Origin: UBA5336 sp964412785 | Lineage (GTDB): Bacteria; Pseudomonadota; Alphaproteobacteria; Caulobacterales; Hyphomonadaceae | Length of the DNA stretch: 64,000 nt | Assembly (NCBI GenBank): GCA_964412785.1 | Contig: CAYPQD010000001.1 | Location: 62,001-126,000 of the forward strand | Direction of reading: 5' to 3' | Part shown: positions 52,787 through 60,999 of the stretch, one piece after another | How the letters are laid out: every line of letters begins with the position of its first letter | How positions within the stretch are numbered: the first letter of the stretch is position 1 | Notes under the pieces: generated by a model | Seen by the model: the letters and a program-made list of their open reading frames with translations, nothing else | What the model was told of the DNA's origin: nothing | Database searches by the model: none | Program-made: the position numbers and the translations under genes

Positions 52787-53932
52787 GTGCCCTGGAAGGA
52801 TGAAGCAGGCTCCGGCAATCACGAGGCCTCGGGCGGCCCATGGGGCCAGGGCTCCGGCGGCAGCGGGGGCAATGGCAATGGCGGCTCGCCCTGGGGCCGA
52901 CCGGGCGGCGGCGGCGGGTCCGGCGGCGGCAGTGGCGGCGGGCCGGATATTGAGGAGTCTATGCGCCGGATGCAGGAGCGGTTTCGGCGCGGACTTGGCG
53001 GGCGCCGCGGCGGCGGCCGGGGTGGCCGCGGCGGCGGACGCGGGCTTGGCCCGGCTGGCTTTGCCGTGGTCGGCCTTGTCGGCCTGTTCGCCTGGCTGTC
53101 CACGGGCGTCGTCATCATCGATGCAGGCGAGCAGGCCTCGGTTTTCCGGCTCGGCAAGTGGCAGACCAATCTCGGTCCCGGTTTCCATCTCCACCTGCCG
53201 GTCCCGGTCGAGCAGCATGTGGTTATCCCCGTGGAGCAACAGAGCCAGATCCGCATTGGCGACACGCGCGACGAGAGCCTGATGATTACCTCTGACGAGA
53301 ACATCGTCGACGTGCAATTCTCGGTCTTCTGGAAAGTCAAAACCGCTGCGCCGCAGGATTTCATCCTCAACGTCAAGCAGCCGGAGGCGGCCGTGCGCAT
53401 GGTCGCGGAGTCGGTGATGCGCGAGGTCGTCGGCAAGACCAGACGCGAGGAAGTCATCACGACAGGCCGCGGCGAGGTTGAGGAAGAGGTCCTCAGCCAG
53501 ACCCAGCAATTGCTTGACGAATACCGGGCCGGCATCGAGATACGCCGGGTGGAAATTGCCAAGTCCGACGTGCCGCAGCCCGTTATCGAAGCGTTCAACG
53601 ACGTCAACGTCGCCGAGCAGGATGCCGAGCGCAATTTCAACGAGGCGACCCGCGATGCCAACCAGATCGTGCCGCGCGCGCGCGGTGAGGCTGAGCGCAT
53701 CCTGCTCGACGCGCAGGGCTATCGCGACCAGGTGATCGCCAATGCCAGTGGTGAGGCGGCGCGGTTCGTCTCGATCTACGATGAATACGTCCAGGCGCCA
53801 CAGGTGACCCGCGAGCGCATGTACCTTGAAACCATGGAGCGGGTTCTTGCCCGCGCCGACAAGACCATCCTCGATTCGGACTCCGGAGCCGTTCCCTACC
53901 TCCCGCTCGACCGTATCGGTCGTAGCCAGTAA
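52787..53932 (+). CDS. hflK: FtsH protease modulator HflK
   Basis: 381 residues from GTG 52787, with AGGAGG six bases upstream. A Gly-rich N-terminus (about 7-52) and an unusual RGG-type stretch (67-86) precede the transmembrane helix (about 89-111). The SPFH/band-7 domain follows (EQASVFRLGKWQTNLGPGFH to about residue 300), then a coiled C-terminal part. HflK and HflC form a periplasmic cage around FtsH in the inner membrane. hflC starts 18 bases downstream. Confidence 0.95.
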   Translation: MPWKDEAGSGNHEASGGPWGQGSGGSGGNGNGGSPWGRPGGGGGSGGGSGGGPDIEESMRRMQERFRRGLGGRRGGGRGGRGGGRGLGPAGFAVVGLVGLFAWLSTGVVIIDAGEQASVFRLGKWQTNLGPGFHLHLPVPVEQHVVIPVEQQSQIRIGDTRDESLMITSDENIVDVQFSVFWKVKTAAPQDFILNVKQPEAAVRMVAESVMREVVGKTRREEVITTGRGEVEEEVLSQTQQLLDEYRAGIEIRRVEIAKSDVPQPVIEAFNDVNVAEQDAERNFNEATRDANQIVPRARGEAERILLDAQGYRDQVIANASGEAARFVSIYDEYVQAPQVTRERMYLETMERVLARADKTILDSDSGAVPYLPLDRIGRSQ

Positions 53933-53950
53933 CCGCAGGAGATCCCGCCC

Positions 53951-54853
53951 ATGCGCACTCTTTCCTTTCTCCTGGTCGGCGTTCTCGTGATCGCCGCGAT
54001 CGCCCTCCTGAACGCCTTCTACATCGTCCGCCAGGACCAGCAGGCGATCGTCCTGCAACTCGGTAATCCCGTCGCCATCAGGAATGCACCGGGGACCGAC
54101 GAGGCCGGCCTCTTCCTGAAGACACCGCTTGTGCAGCAGGTCGCCGTCCTCGACCGCAAGAATCTCGGGCTCAACATCCCGGACATCGAGATCCTCGCCT
54201 CCGACCAGCGCCGCCTTGTGGTCGATGCCTTCGTGCGCTGGCGGATCGACAACCCGCTGCGGTTCTATGAGAGCCTGCGGACCGAGCAGGCAGCAGCAGG
54301 CCAGCTGTCGCGCTTCACCGAATCGGCAATCCGGGAAGTCCTCGGGGGCGTGCCGGTTCCCGAGATCGTTTCGGGCCAGCGAGCACAGCTTATGAACCAG
54401 ATTCGCGATCGGATGAACCGCAACACCGACCGGCTGGGGATTGAAATCATCGACGTGCGCATTCGCCAGGCGGACCTGCCGCCGGAGATCGCCGAAGGGG
54501 TCTATAACCGGATGCGGACCGACCGCCAGCAGGTCGCCGAGCGTATTCGGGCCGAGGGTGAGGAGAAGGCCCGGCGAATCCGGGCCGAGGGGCAACGCGA
54601 GTCGACCGTCCTGCTTGCGCGGGCGCGTGAACGGGCGGAGATCATCCGCGGTGAGGGCGACGCCAGGCGAAACGAGATCTACAATGACGCGTATTTGCGC
54701 GACCCGGAGTTTTTCCGCTTCTACCGCGCAATGCTGGCCTGCGAGAACTCGATTGCAGACAATACCCGGCTGATTGTCGGCCCGGAGAATCTCGGCGTCT
54801 GCGACCAGTTCATCAAGCAGGCGGAAAGCTCTGGCCGGGCACGCCCGCGCTAG
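53951..54853 (+). CDS. hflC: FtsH protease modulator HflC
   Basis: 300 residues. One N-terminal membrane helix (LSFLLVGVLVIAAIALLNAF), then the SPFH domain with IVRQDQQAIVLQLGNPV, and the typical DVRIRQADLPPEI and VYNRMRTDRQQVAERIRAEG. The long charged helix with EGEEKARRIRAEGQRE follows, then YLRDPEFFRFYRAMLACENS. It is the partner of HflK in the FtsH-regulating complex. The gene order hflK-hflC-DUF2065-degP is common in alphaproteobacteria. Confidence 0.96.
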   Translation: MRTLSFLLVGVLVIAAIALLNAFYIVRQDQQAIVLQLGNPVAIRNAPGTDEAGLFLKTPLVQQVAVLDRKNLGLNIPDIEILASDQRRLVVDAFVRWRIDNPLRFYESLRTEQAAAGQLSRFTESAIREVLGGVPVPEIVSGQRAQLMNQIRDRMNRNTDRLGIEIIDVRIRQADLPPEIAEGVYNRMRTDRQQVAERIRAEGEEKARRIRAEGQRESTVLLARARERAEIIRGEGDARRNEIYNDAYLRDPEFFRFYRAMLACENSIADNTRLIVGPENLGVCDQFIKQAESSGRARPR

Positions 54854-54877
54854 TCGTTTCGGGGGCGGGGCACACCA

Positions 54878-55078
54878 GTGACAGCCTCGACGCTCATTCT
54901 GGCCGGGATTGGCGTCTGGTTCGTGGCAGAAGGCGCAGCCTATGCCCTCGCGCCGGACAGCATGAAGCGCCTCCTCCACTGGGCAGCGCGTTTGCCGGTC
55001 GCCGAGCTTCGTCAGGGCGGGCTCTGGACGGTGGCCCTTGGCGCCATCCTGCTCTACGCAGCGCTGCGTTTCCTGTGA
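54878..55078 (+). CDS. DUF2065 small membrane protein
   Basis: 66 residues from GTG 54878, with GGGGGCGGGG upstream. Two hydrophobic helices (LILAGIGVWFVAEGAAYALA and GGLWTVALGAILLYAALRFL) flank a short loop with PDSMKRLLHWAARLP. This is the DUF2065 pattern regularly found between hflC and degP. Function unknown; context suggests a role near the HflKC-FtsH complex. Confidence 0.85.
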   Translation: MTASTLILAGIGVWFVAEGAAYALAPDSMKRLLHWAARLPVAELRQGGLWTVALGAILLYAALRFL

Positions 55079-55226
55079 GCGCGGTCACGTCCCTCCGGGC
55101 TGATCTTTGCCCCTTCCCGGACCGCCAGCAGCCGGCTGTGGCACAGCGGCTTGATGCCTGCCCGCGAAACGCCATACTTGGATGCAGGGCTGGAAGGCCC
55201 CTGACGGAGCGGGAGTGACGAACGCG

Positions 55227-56672
55227 ATGAAACGACTGGCTGCGGTGCTTGCGGGCGTGGCGATCGGGCTCTCCTCGGCGGAGGCGGCGCGGGCCCAGTC
55301 GCTCAGCGAGGCGACGCCGGAGGTCTCTCGGCCCGATGGCGCGCCTGACAGCTTTGCCGGGCTTGCCCGCCGGCTGATGCCCTCAGTCGTCAACATCAAC
55401 ACCCGCCAGACAGTGGCGCCAGCGGGCCTGCCCGACTTTCCCGAAGGCTCACCGCTGGAGCGGTTCAACCCCTTCTTCAACCGCGATGATGACGGGTTCC
55501 GCCAGCGCGGCTCGCTCGGCTCCGGCTTCGTGATCTCAGCCGATGGCCTTGTCATCACCAACAATCATGTCATCGAAGGGGCCGACGAGATCACGGCAAT
55601 CTTCAATGACGGAACGGTCCTGGAAGCCGACCTCATCGGCACCGATCCCGATACCGATGTCGCGGTGCTCAGGCTGAAGACCGACAAGACGCTGCCCTTC
55701 GTGGAGTTCGCAGACAGTGACGCAGCCGAGGTCGGCGACTGGGTCATCGCGATCGGCAACCCGTTCGGCTTTGGGGGCTCGGTGTCGGCCGGCATCATCT
55801 CCGCGCGAAACCGTGATACCGGCGGGCGCTATGACGATTTCATCCAGACCGATGCCGCGATCAACCGCGGCAATTCCGGCGGCCCGCTGTTCAACCTCGG
55901 TGGCGAGGTGGTCGGCGTCAACACGGCAATCATCTCGCCGACCGGCGGGTCGGTCGGCATCGGCTTTTCGATCCCGAGCAACATGGTCAGGGATATTGCC
56001 GACAGGCTGGTCCGTGACGGCACCCTGCGCCGGGGCTGGCTCGGCGTGTCCGTGCAGGGGATCGATACCGACATCGCTGCTGCCTATGGCCTTGATGACG
56101 ACAAGGGCGTGATCATCACCAGCTTCACCAGCGGCGGCCCGGCGGAGAAGGCCGATTTCGAGATCGGTGACCTGATCCGGCGATTCGATGGCGAGGTGGT
56201 GGCCGATGTCCGCAGCCTGACCCGGATCGTTGCCGACATTGCGCCCGAAACCGAGGTGGATGTGGAGATCGTGCGCAGCGGCCGGCCGCAGGTGGTGCGC
56301 GTCACCCTCGGTGAGCTCGAAACCGGCCGCGACGAGCCGGAAGAGGAGCAGACGCCGGAACTGGCGGCCACCGACAATGCCATGGGTGTCGAACTGGCCG
56401 AACTCGATGACGAGACCCGCCGGCGCCAGCGCGTCCCGAAGGATGTGGAGGGCGTCCTGGTCAGCCGGGTCTCGCCGCGGGGGCCGGCTTTCGGCAAGCT
56501 GCGCAAGGGCGATGTTCTTGTCGAGCTTGGATTTAACCGTGTCTATAGCCTGTCTGACGTCTCAAAGGCACTTGAAAGCGCCGCTTCGCGGCCGGAGGCT
56601 CCCCTGCTTGTGCGTGTCCATCGCAATGGCGTCGAGATTTTCGTGTCGGTGGAACTGGAGCCCACCAGCTAG
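55227..56672 (+). CDS. Periplasmic Do-family serine protease DegP/HtrA
   Basis: 481 residues from ATG 55227, with GGGAG upstream. The signal peptide ends ARAQ. The trypsin-like domain shows His114 (ITNNHVIEGAD), Asp144 (DPDTDVAVLRL) and Ser217 (NRGNSGGPLFN). Two PDZ domains follow (about 275-365 and 400-478). GWLGVSVQGIDTDIAAAYGL opens PDZ1. It degrades or refolds misfolded envelope proteins. Encoded after hflK-hflC-DUF2065, so this block covers envelope quality control. Assignment among DegP, DegQ and MucD cannot be settled. Confidence 0.95.
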   Translation: MKRLAAVLAGVAIGLSSAEAARAQSLSEATPEVSRPDGAPDSFAGLARRLMPSVVNINTRQTVAPAGLPDFPEGSPLERFNPFFNRDDDGFRQRGSLGSGFVISADGLVITNNHVIEGADEITAIFNDGTVLEADLIGTDPDTDVAVLRLKTDKTLPFVEFADSDAAEVGDWVIAIGNPFGFGGSVSAGIISARNRDTGGRYDDFIQTDAAINRGNSGGPLFNLGGEVVGVNTAIISPTGGSVGIGFSIPSNMVRDIADRLVRDGTLRRGWLGVSVQGIDTDIAAAYGLDDDKGVIITSFTSGGPAEKADFEIGDLIRRFDGEVVADVRSLTRIVADIAPETEVDVEIVRSGRPQVVRVTLGELETGRDEPEEEQTPELAATDNAMGVELAELDDETRRRQRVPKDVEGVLVSRVSPRGPAFGKLRKGDVLVELGFNRVYSLSDVSKALESAASRPEAPLLVRVHRNGVEIFVSVELEPTS

Positions 56673-56733
56673 GCTGGCGCCGCCTCCCCGTGCACCAATC
56701 CCCAGGAAAATCCGGCCCCGGACAATTTCGGCG

Positions 56734-56763
56734 TTGACGCTCCCTTAACCCTTCGGCCACTAT
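56734..56763 (+). promoter_or_regulatory. Candidate nrdA promoter
   Basis: TTGACG (56734-56739) and CACTAT (56758-56763) are 18 bases apart. The putative -10 overlaps the NrdR-like box, as expected for a repressed RNR promoter. Confidence 0.4.
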
Positions 56764-56772
56764 ATCTTGTGG
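56757..56772 (+). promoter_or_regulatory. Candidate NrdR box upstream of nrdA
   Basis: CCACTATATCTTGTGG closely resembles the NrdR consensus ACACTATATATTGTGT and has CCAC/GTGG arms. A weaker inverted repeat ACCGC-ATATG-GCGGT at 56790-56804 lies about three helical turns downstream, the spacing expected of the second box. NrdR represses ribonucleotide reductase genes when dATP is high. Only the first box is convincing. Confidence 0.6.
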
Positions 56773-56850
56773 CAGGGGTTGGGTTGGATACCGCATATGG
56801 CGGTTTCGCTCTGGGCCCCTATATTCATCTGTAAGCTTAGGGGTATCGTT

Positions 56851-58719
56851 ATGTCCGCGTCGGAAGCCAGAACCACGTCAGAACTCGCGCCGCTGCGCCG
56901 GGGCAAGCCGAAATCGGCAACCGCGGCACTGCGCGTCATAGACGGCCTGCGGGTCGAGATCGACCCGGCCCGCGATTCGAATCTCACCGAGTTTGGCAAG
57001 GTGACCCTGACCGACCGCTACCTGCTGCCAGGTGAGTCCTATCAGGACATGTTTGCGCGCGTGGCCATTGCCTACGCCGATGATGGCGCCCATGCGCAGC
57101 GGCTCTACGACTACATGTCGAACCTCTGGTTCATGCCGGCCACGCCCGTGCTCTCCAATGGCGGCGCCGACCGTGGCCTGCCGATCTCCTGCTTCCTCAA
57201 CCAGGTTGATGATTCGCTGGACGGTATTGTCGAGACCTGGAACGAGAATGTCTGGCTCGCCTCCAATGGCGGCGGCATTGGCACCTATTGGGGCCATGTC
57301 CGCTCGATCGGCGAGCGCGTCGGTCAGAACGGGCAGACCTCCGGCATCATCCCCTTCATTCGCGTGATGGATTCGCTGACCCTCGCGATCTCGCAGGGCT
57401 CGCTGCGCCGCGGTTCAGCGGCCTGCTACCTTGATGTCCACCATCCGGAAATCGAGGAATTCCTCGAAATCCGGAAGGCGTCGGGCGACTTCAACCGCAA
57501 GAGCCTCAACCTTCACCATGGCGTCAACATCACCGATGACTTCATGGAGGCGGTGCGCACCGATGACCAATTCGGCCTGAGAAGCCCGAAGACCGGCGAG
57601 GTGCTGCGCACGGTGAATGCCCGCAAGCTGTGGCAGAAGATCCTGGAGCTGCGAATCCAGACCGGCGAGCCTTACCTGCTCTTCACCGACACGGTGAACA
57701 ACGCCATGCCGGCCCACCAGCGCCAGCTCGGCCTGTCGGTTCGCCAGTCAAATCTCTGCTCGGAAATCACCCTGCCTACCGGGATCGACCATCTTGGCGC
57801 GGCGCGTACCGCGGTCTGCTGCCTGTCCTCCCTGAATGCGGAGAAATTCCTTGAATGGAAGGACCACGCCACCTTCCTGGAAGACGTCTTCCGCTTTCTC
57901 GACAATGTCCTTGCCGACTTCATCGAACGCGCGCCGGACGAGATGGCCCGTGCGGTCTATTCCGCGAAGCGTGAGCGCTCCGTTGGACTTGGCCTGATGG
58001 GCTTCCATTCCTTCCTGCAGGCCCAGAACGCGCCGATCGAGAGCGCTGCGGCAAAGGCCTGGAACAATGCCATGTTCCGGCATGTCCGCCGCGGCGCCGA
58101 TGCCGCCTCGGTGAAGCTCGCCCGGGAGCGCGGGCCCTGCGAGGATGCCGCCGATGCCGGCATGATGGCGCGCTTTTCCCACAAGATCGCGATCGCGCCG
58201 ACGGCCTCGATCTCCATCATCTGCGGCGGCACCTCGGCGGGAATCGAGCCGATCCCGGCCAACATCTATACCCACAAGACCCTGTCGGGGTCGTTCACGG
58301 TCAAGAACCGCCAGTTGGAGGCCCTGCTGGAAGGCAAGGGCGCAAACACCGAGGCGACCTGGACCTCGATTCTCGAGCATGAGGGCTCGGTGCAGCATCT
58401 CGGCTGTCTCGACGACCATGAGAAGGCCGTTTTCCGGACCGCCTTTGAGATCGACCAGCGCTGGATCATCGAACTCGCCGCCGATCGCACGCCTTATATC
58501 TGCCAGTCGCAATCCCTGAACCTCTTCCTGCCGGGTGATATCGACAAGTGGGACCTGCACATGCTGCACTGGCAGGCATGGGAGAAGGGCCTGAAATCGC
58601 TCTATTACTGCCGCTCCAAATCGGTGCAGCGTGCCGCCTGGGCCGGCGCGGAGGGGCGCCGGACCGAGGGCGCCACCGCCGAGCGTACAGACTATGAGGA
58701 GTGCCTCGCCTGTCAGTAG
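56851..58719 (+). CDS. nrdA: Class I ribonucleoside-diphosphate reductase alpha subunit, short form
   Basis: 622 residues from ATG 56851 (AGGGG seven bases upstream). Key residues are present: redox Cys114 in PISCFLN, radical Cys303 in NLCSEI, Cys323/Cys324 in AVCCLSSLN, the tyrosine pair 585-586 in LYYCRS, and the C-terminal shuttle CLACQ. At about 620 residues it is much shorter than E. coli NrdA and has no N-terminal ATP-cone. It reduces ribonucleotides to deoxyribonucleotides with a NrdB partner. No nrdB is adjacent. A candidate NrdR box precedes it. Confidence 0.93.
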   Translation: MSASEARTTSELAPLRRGKPKSATAALRVIDGLRVEIDPARDSNLTEFGKVTLTDRYLLPGESYQDMFARVAIAYADDGAHAQRLYDYMSNLWFMPATPVLSNGGADRGLPISCFLNQVDDSLDGIVETWNENVWLASNGGGIGTYWGHVRSIGERVGQNGQTSGIIPFIRVMDSLTLAISQGSLRRGSAACYLDVHHPEIEEFLEIRKASGDFNRKSLNLHHGVNITDDFMEAVRTDDQFGLRSPKTGEVLRTVNARKLWQKILELRIQTGEPYLLFTDTVNNAMPAHQRQLGLSVRQSNLCSEITLPTGIDHLGAARTAVCCLSSLNAEKFLEWKDHATFLEDVFRFLDNVLADFIERAPDEMARAVYSAKRERSVGLGLMGFHSFLQAQNAPIESAAAKAWNNAMFRHVRRGADAASVKLARERGPCEDAADAGMMARFSHKIAIAPTASISIICGGTSAGIEPIPANIYTHKTLSGSFTVKNRQLEALLEGKGANTEATWTSILEHEGSVQHLGCLDDHEKAVFRTAFEIDQRWIIELAADRTPYICQSQSLNLFLPGDIDKWDLHMLHWQAWEKGLKSLYYCRSKSVQRAAWAGAEGRRTEGATAERTDYEECLACQ

Positions 58720-58753
58720 GCCAGGGCAGCGCGGCGCAAGGTATGAACGCGAG

Positions 58754-58779
58754 CAGGCGGGCTTCAGGCCCGCCTGTTT
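58754..58779 (+). terminator. Terminator hairpin after nrdA
   Basis: CAGGCGGGC (58754-58762), loop TTCAG, GCCCGCCTG (58768-58776), then TTTC. A perfect 9-bp stem 35 bases after the stop; the T-run is short. Confidence 0.75.
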
Positions 58780-58949
58780 CATGAAAAAGCCGATATATGG
58801 CAGGGCCCTGCAATGCTCCGGCCTGGTCACGGACACGGTCTGGACCGTTAACGATTTGTCGGAAAGATAAGGCTTCGGGACGGCGTGCCTTTATGCTACG
58901 TTAATGCAGGATTGGCCTAATCGGTAGGAAACTTGCAGGGATTAGGGCG

Positions 58950-59849
58950 GTGGAGCTTTTGGGACGCATGATTTTCTTTGTTACATCCAGTCTGGTCACC
59001 ATGGCCTGTGGCGGCTGCCTGTCGATCACGGCTGCGACCCTCCAGGTCGCTCCGGCGGACAAGGCGCGGCCCAAGCCCATCATCCTCACACAGGGCCAGC
59101 GCCTGGCGGCTGATGGTGCGTTTGCCGCAGCGGCGGTAGCGCCGTCGCATCGCGCCGCACCGGCCGCGCCCCTCGCTGGTGAGGTGATCTTCCCGGACGC
59201 CAGCAATGCCGCCCTTGTCGGGCCGGTTCCGGCCACGCCGTCGGCTGCGCAGGACGCGCCGTTCAATCCCGCCTGGCAGATGCCGGCCCCGGCGGCCAAC
59301 GGTGCGCGCGCCTTTGTCGGCACCTCAGTCTCCGGGACCGACACGCTGGACGCGTTCGCCGCAGCCCGCGATGCCCAGGGGCGTATCGGTCCGGTGGATA
59401 CCGACCGCAGCTTCAATGCCGCCTTCGCGATCTCCGCCTTCGGCAGTGAGACCGGCCTGCCCGTCGATGTCGGGCTCGCCCCGCGCGTCGCCTATACCGA
59501 GGAAGGCGATTACCGCGCCCGCCGGGTCGGCGCGGAGGTGCGGATCGGCCAGAATTTCGACCAGCGCGGCGAGGCGGTCGGCGCCGATGCCTGGTACATC
59601 TTTGCCGGCGCTGATGGCGAGGCCCTGGTCTGGGAAGCCGGCGAGTATGGCTTTGACAGCTTCTCCCGCGCCCTTGCCCTGCGCGACCAGGTGACCGTCG
59701 GCGACATGCAGGCCGGCATCAGTGTCCAGCGCGGCCCTGGCCAGGTGTCGCTGAGCTATATTCGCCGCGAGGTGGAATATAATGACCGAAATGGCGGCCT
59801 CAGTGAGAATGAGGACTTTGCCGGCATCACCTTCACGATGAAGCGATAA
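58950..59849 (+). CDS. Secreted protein with C-terminal half resembling the LpxR-like barrel next door
   Basis: 299 residues from GTG 58950; ATG 58968 is an alternative start. A hydrophobic signal (MIFFVTSSLVTMACGG) leads to an Ala/Pro-rich stretch (about 35-125). The C-terminal half has beta-barrel-like strands and ends with VGDMQAGISVQ, LSYIRREVEY and FAGITFTMKR. These correspond to VGDLQAGISVH, FTYVHRTEQF and FGAVSISVAM at the end of the neighbouring LpxR-like protein. The N-terminal LpxR catalytic motif is absent. It is probably an outer-membrane relative without deacylase activity. Confidence 0.7.
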   Translation: MELLGRMIFFVTSSLVTMACGGCLSITAATLQVAPADKARPKPIILTQGQRLAADGAFAAAAVAPSHRAAPAAPLAGEVIFPDASNAALVGPVPATPSAAQDAPFNPAWQMPAPAANGARAFVGTSVSGTDTLDAFAAARDAQGRIGPVDTDRSFNAAFAISAFGSETGLPVDVGLAPRVAYTEEGDYRARRVGAEVRIGQNFDQRGEAVGADAWYIFAGADGEALVWEAGEYGFDSFSRALALRDQVTVGDMQAGISVQRGPGQVSLSYIRREVEYNDRNGGLSENEDFAGITFTMKR

Positions 59850-59978
59850 GGCCGCTATGGCGGCCGGTGGCGCCGCCCGTCAAATCCACTTGCTTTTCCT
59901 CACGGGCCGGGCGCAATGCCGTCGGGGAAACGCGCGGGTGCGTTTCCGGCAGAATGCTGCGAGAGAGGTTTGCGCCCG

Positions 59979-60986
59979 ATGCCCGGAAACCGCGTCTCCC
60001 GCGCCCTGCTCTCGGCGGCAACGGCCCTTTTCGGTCTTCCCATAGCGGCAGCTGACGAGGGCTCCGGTCAGGGCGTACTGTCGGTCACGTCGGAGAATGA
60101 TCTGTTCGGCGGCACTGACCGCAACTACACCAATGGCCTGCGGGTCGAACGGGTGCGCCCGGCTGGCAAGGTGCCGGGGGTGCTTGCCGACCTCGCCCCT
60201 CTCATCCCGGGCCTCGACCTGGAGCGCACCCAGCTGCGCCAGGGCTTTGCCATTGCCCATGCGATCTTCACGCCCGAGGATATCGCGCGCGACAATCCCG
60301 ACCCGGATGACAGGCCCTATGCCGGCTGGCTGCATGTCTCCTCCACCGTGGTCGCCCGCGACCATGACACCGAGGACAGCCTGCAGCTCAATCTCGGCGT
60401 GGTGGGCGAGACTGCCGCCGGCAAGTTCGTTCAGCGCAATTTCCACGACCTCATTGATGGCGAGGATCCGCGCGGCTGGGACTACCAGCTCAAGGATGAG
60501 CCCGGCATCGAGATCGTTGCCCAGCGCTTGCAGGTCTGGCGGCCGCAGGCCCGCCTGCCGTTCAACCTGGAATATGATTACGGCGTCCATGGCGGCGGCG
60601 CGCTCGGCAATGTGCGCACCTATGCTGCCATTGGCGCGCTGGCCCGCATTGGCTGGGACCTGGAAAGCGATTTCGGCCCGCCGCGTATACGACCCGCTCT
60701 CTCCGGGGCGGGGGTCTTTGATCCCTCGCGCAATCTCGGTGGCTATGTTTTTGCCGGGATCGATGCACGCATCGTCGCCCGTGATATCTTCCTTGATGGC
60801 AACACTTTCAGGGACAGCCGCCGCGTCGATGACCGCCGGCCATTGGTTGGTGACCTGCAGGCCGGCATCTCAGTCCATTACCAGGACGTCCAGGTCGCCT
60901 TCACCTATGTCCACCGCACCGAGCAGTTCATCGCCCAGGCGGGGCCCCAGCGATTCGGCGCCGTCTCGATCTCAGTGGCGATGTGA
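59979..60986 (+). CDS. LpxR-family (DUF2219) lipid A 3'-O-deacylase-like outer-membrane protein
   Basis: 335 residues from ATG 59979, with GAGAGG ten bases upstream and a signal peptide ending AAADE or nearby. SVTSENDLFGGTDRNYTNGL carries the Asn-Asp and Thr-Asn residues of the LpxR active site. RPYAGWLHVSSTVVARDHDT is a conserved strand pair, and EYDYGVHGGGALGNVRTYAA a later one. In Salmonella the enzyme removes the 3'-acyloxyacyl group from lipid A. It probably modifies lipopolysaccharide here. The upstream gene is a reduced relative. Confidence 0.88.
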   Translation: MPGNRVSRALLSAATALFGLPIAAADEGSGQGVLSVTSENDLFGGTDRNYTNGLRVERVRPAGKVPGVLADLAPLIPGLDLERTQLRQGFAIAHAIFTPEDIARDNPDPDDRPYAGWLHVSSTVVARDHDTEDSLQLNLGVVGETAAGKFVQRNFHDLIDGEDPRGWDYQLKDEPGIEIVAQRLQVWRPQARLPFNLEYDYGVHGGGALGNVRTYAAIGALARIGWDLESDFGPPRIRPALSGAGVFDPSRNLGGYVFAGIDARIVARDIFLDGNTFRDSRRVDDRRPLVGDLQAGISVHYQDVQVAFTYVHRTEQFIAQAGPQRFGAVSISVAM

Positions 60987-60999
60987 GGGGGAGGAGCGC

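Noticed and set aside
56816..56831. CCCCTATATTCATCTG as a second NrdR box
   Set aside because: Central bases fit, but the arms are not symmetric and the distance to the first box (59 bases) is not the usual spacing.
58840..58949. TTAA motifs considered as CtrA sites
   Set aside because: No TTAA-N7-TTAA pair is present here or at the other TTAA sites inspected.
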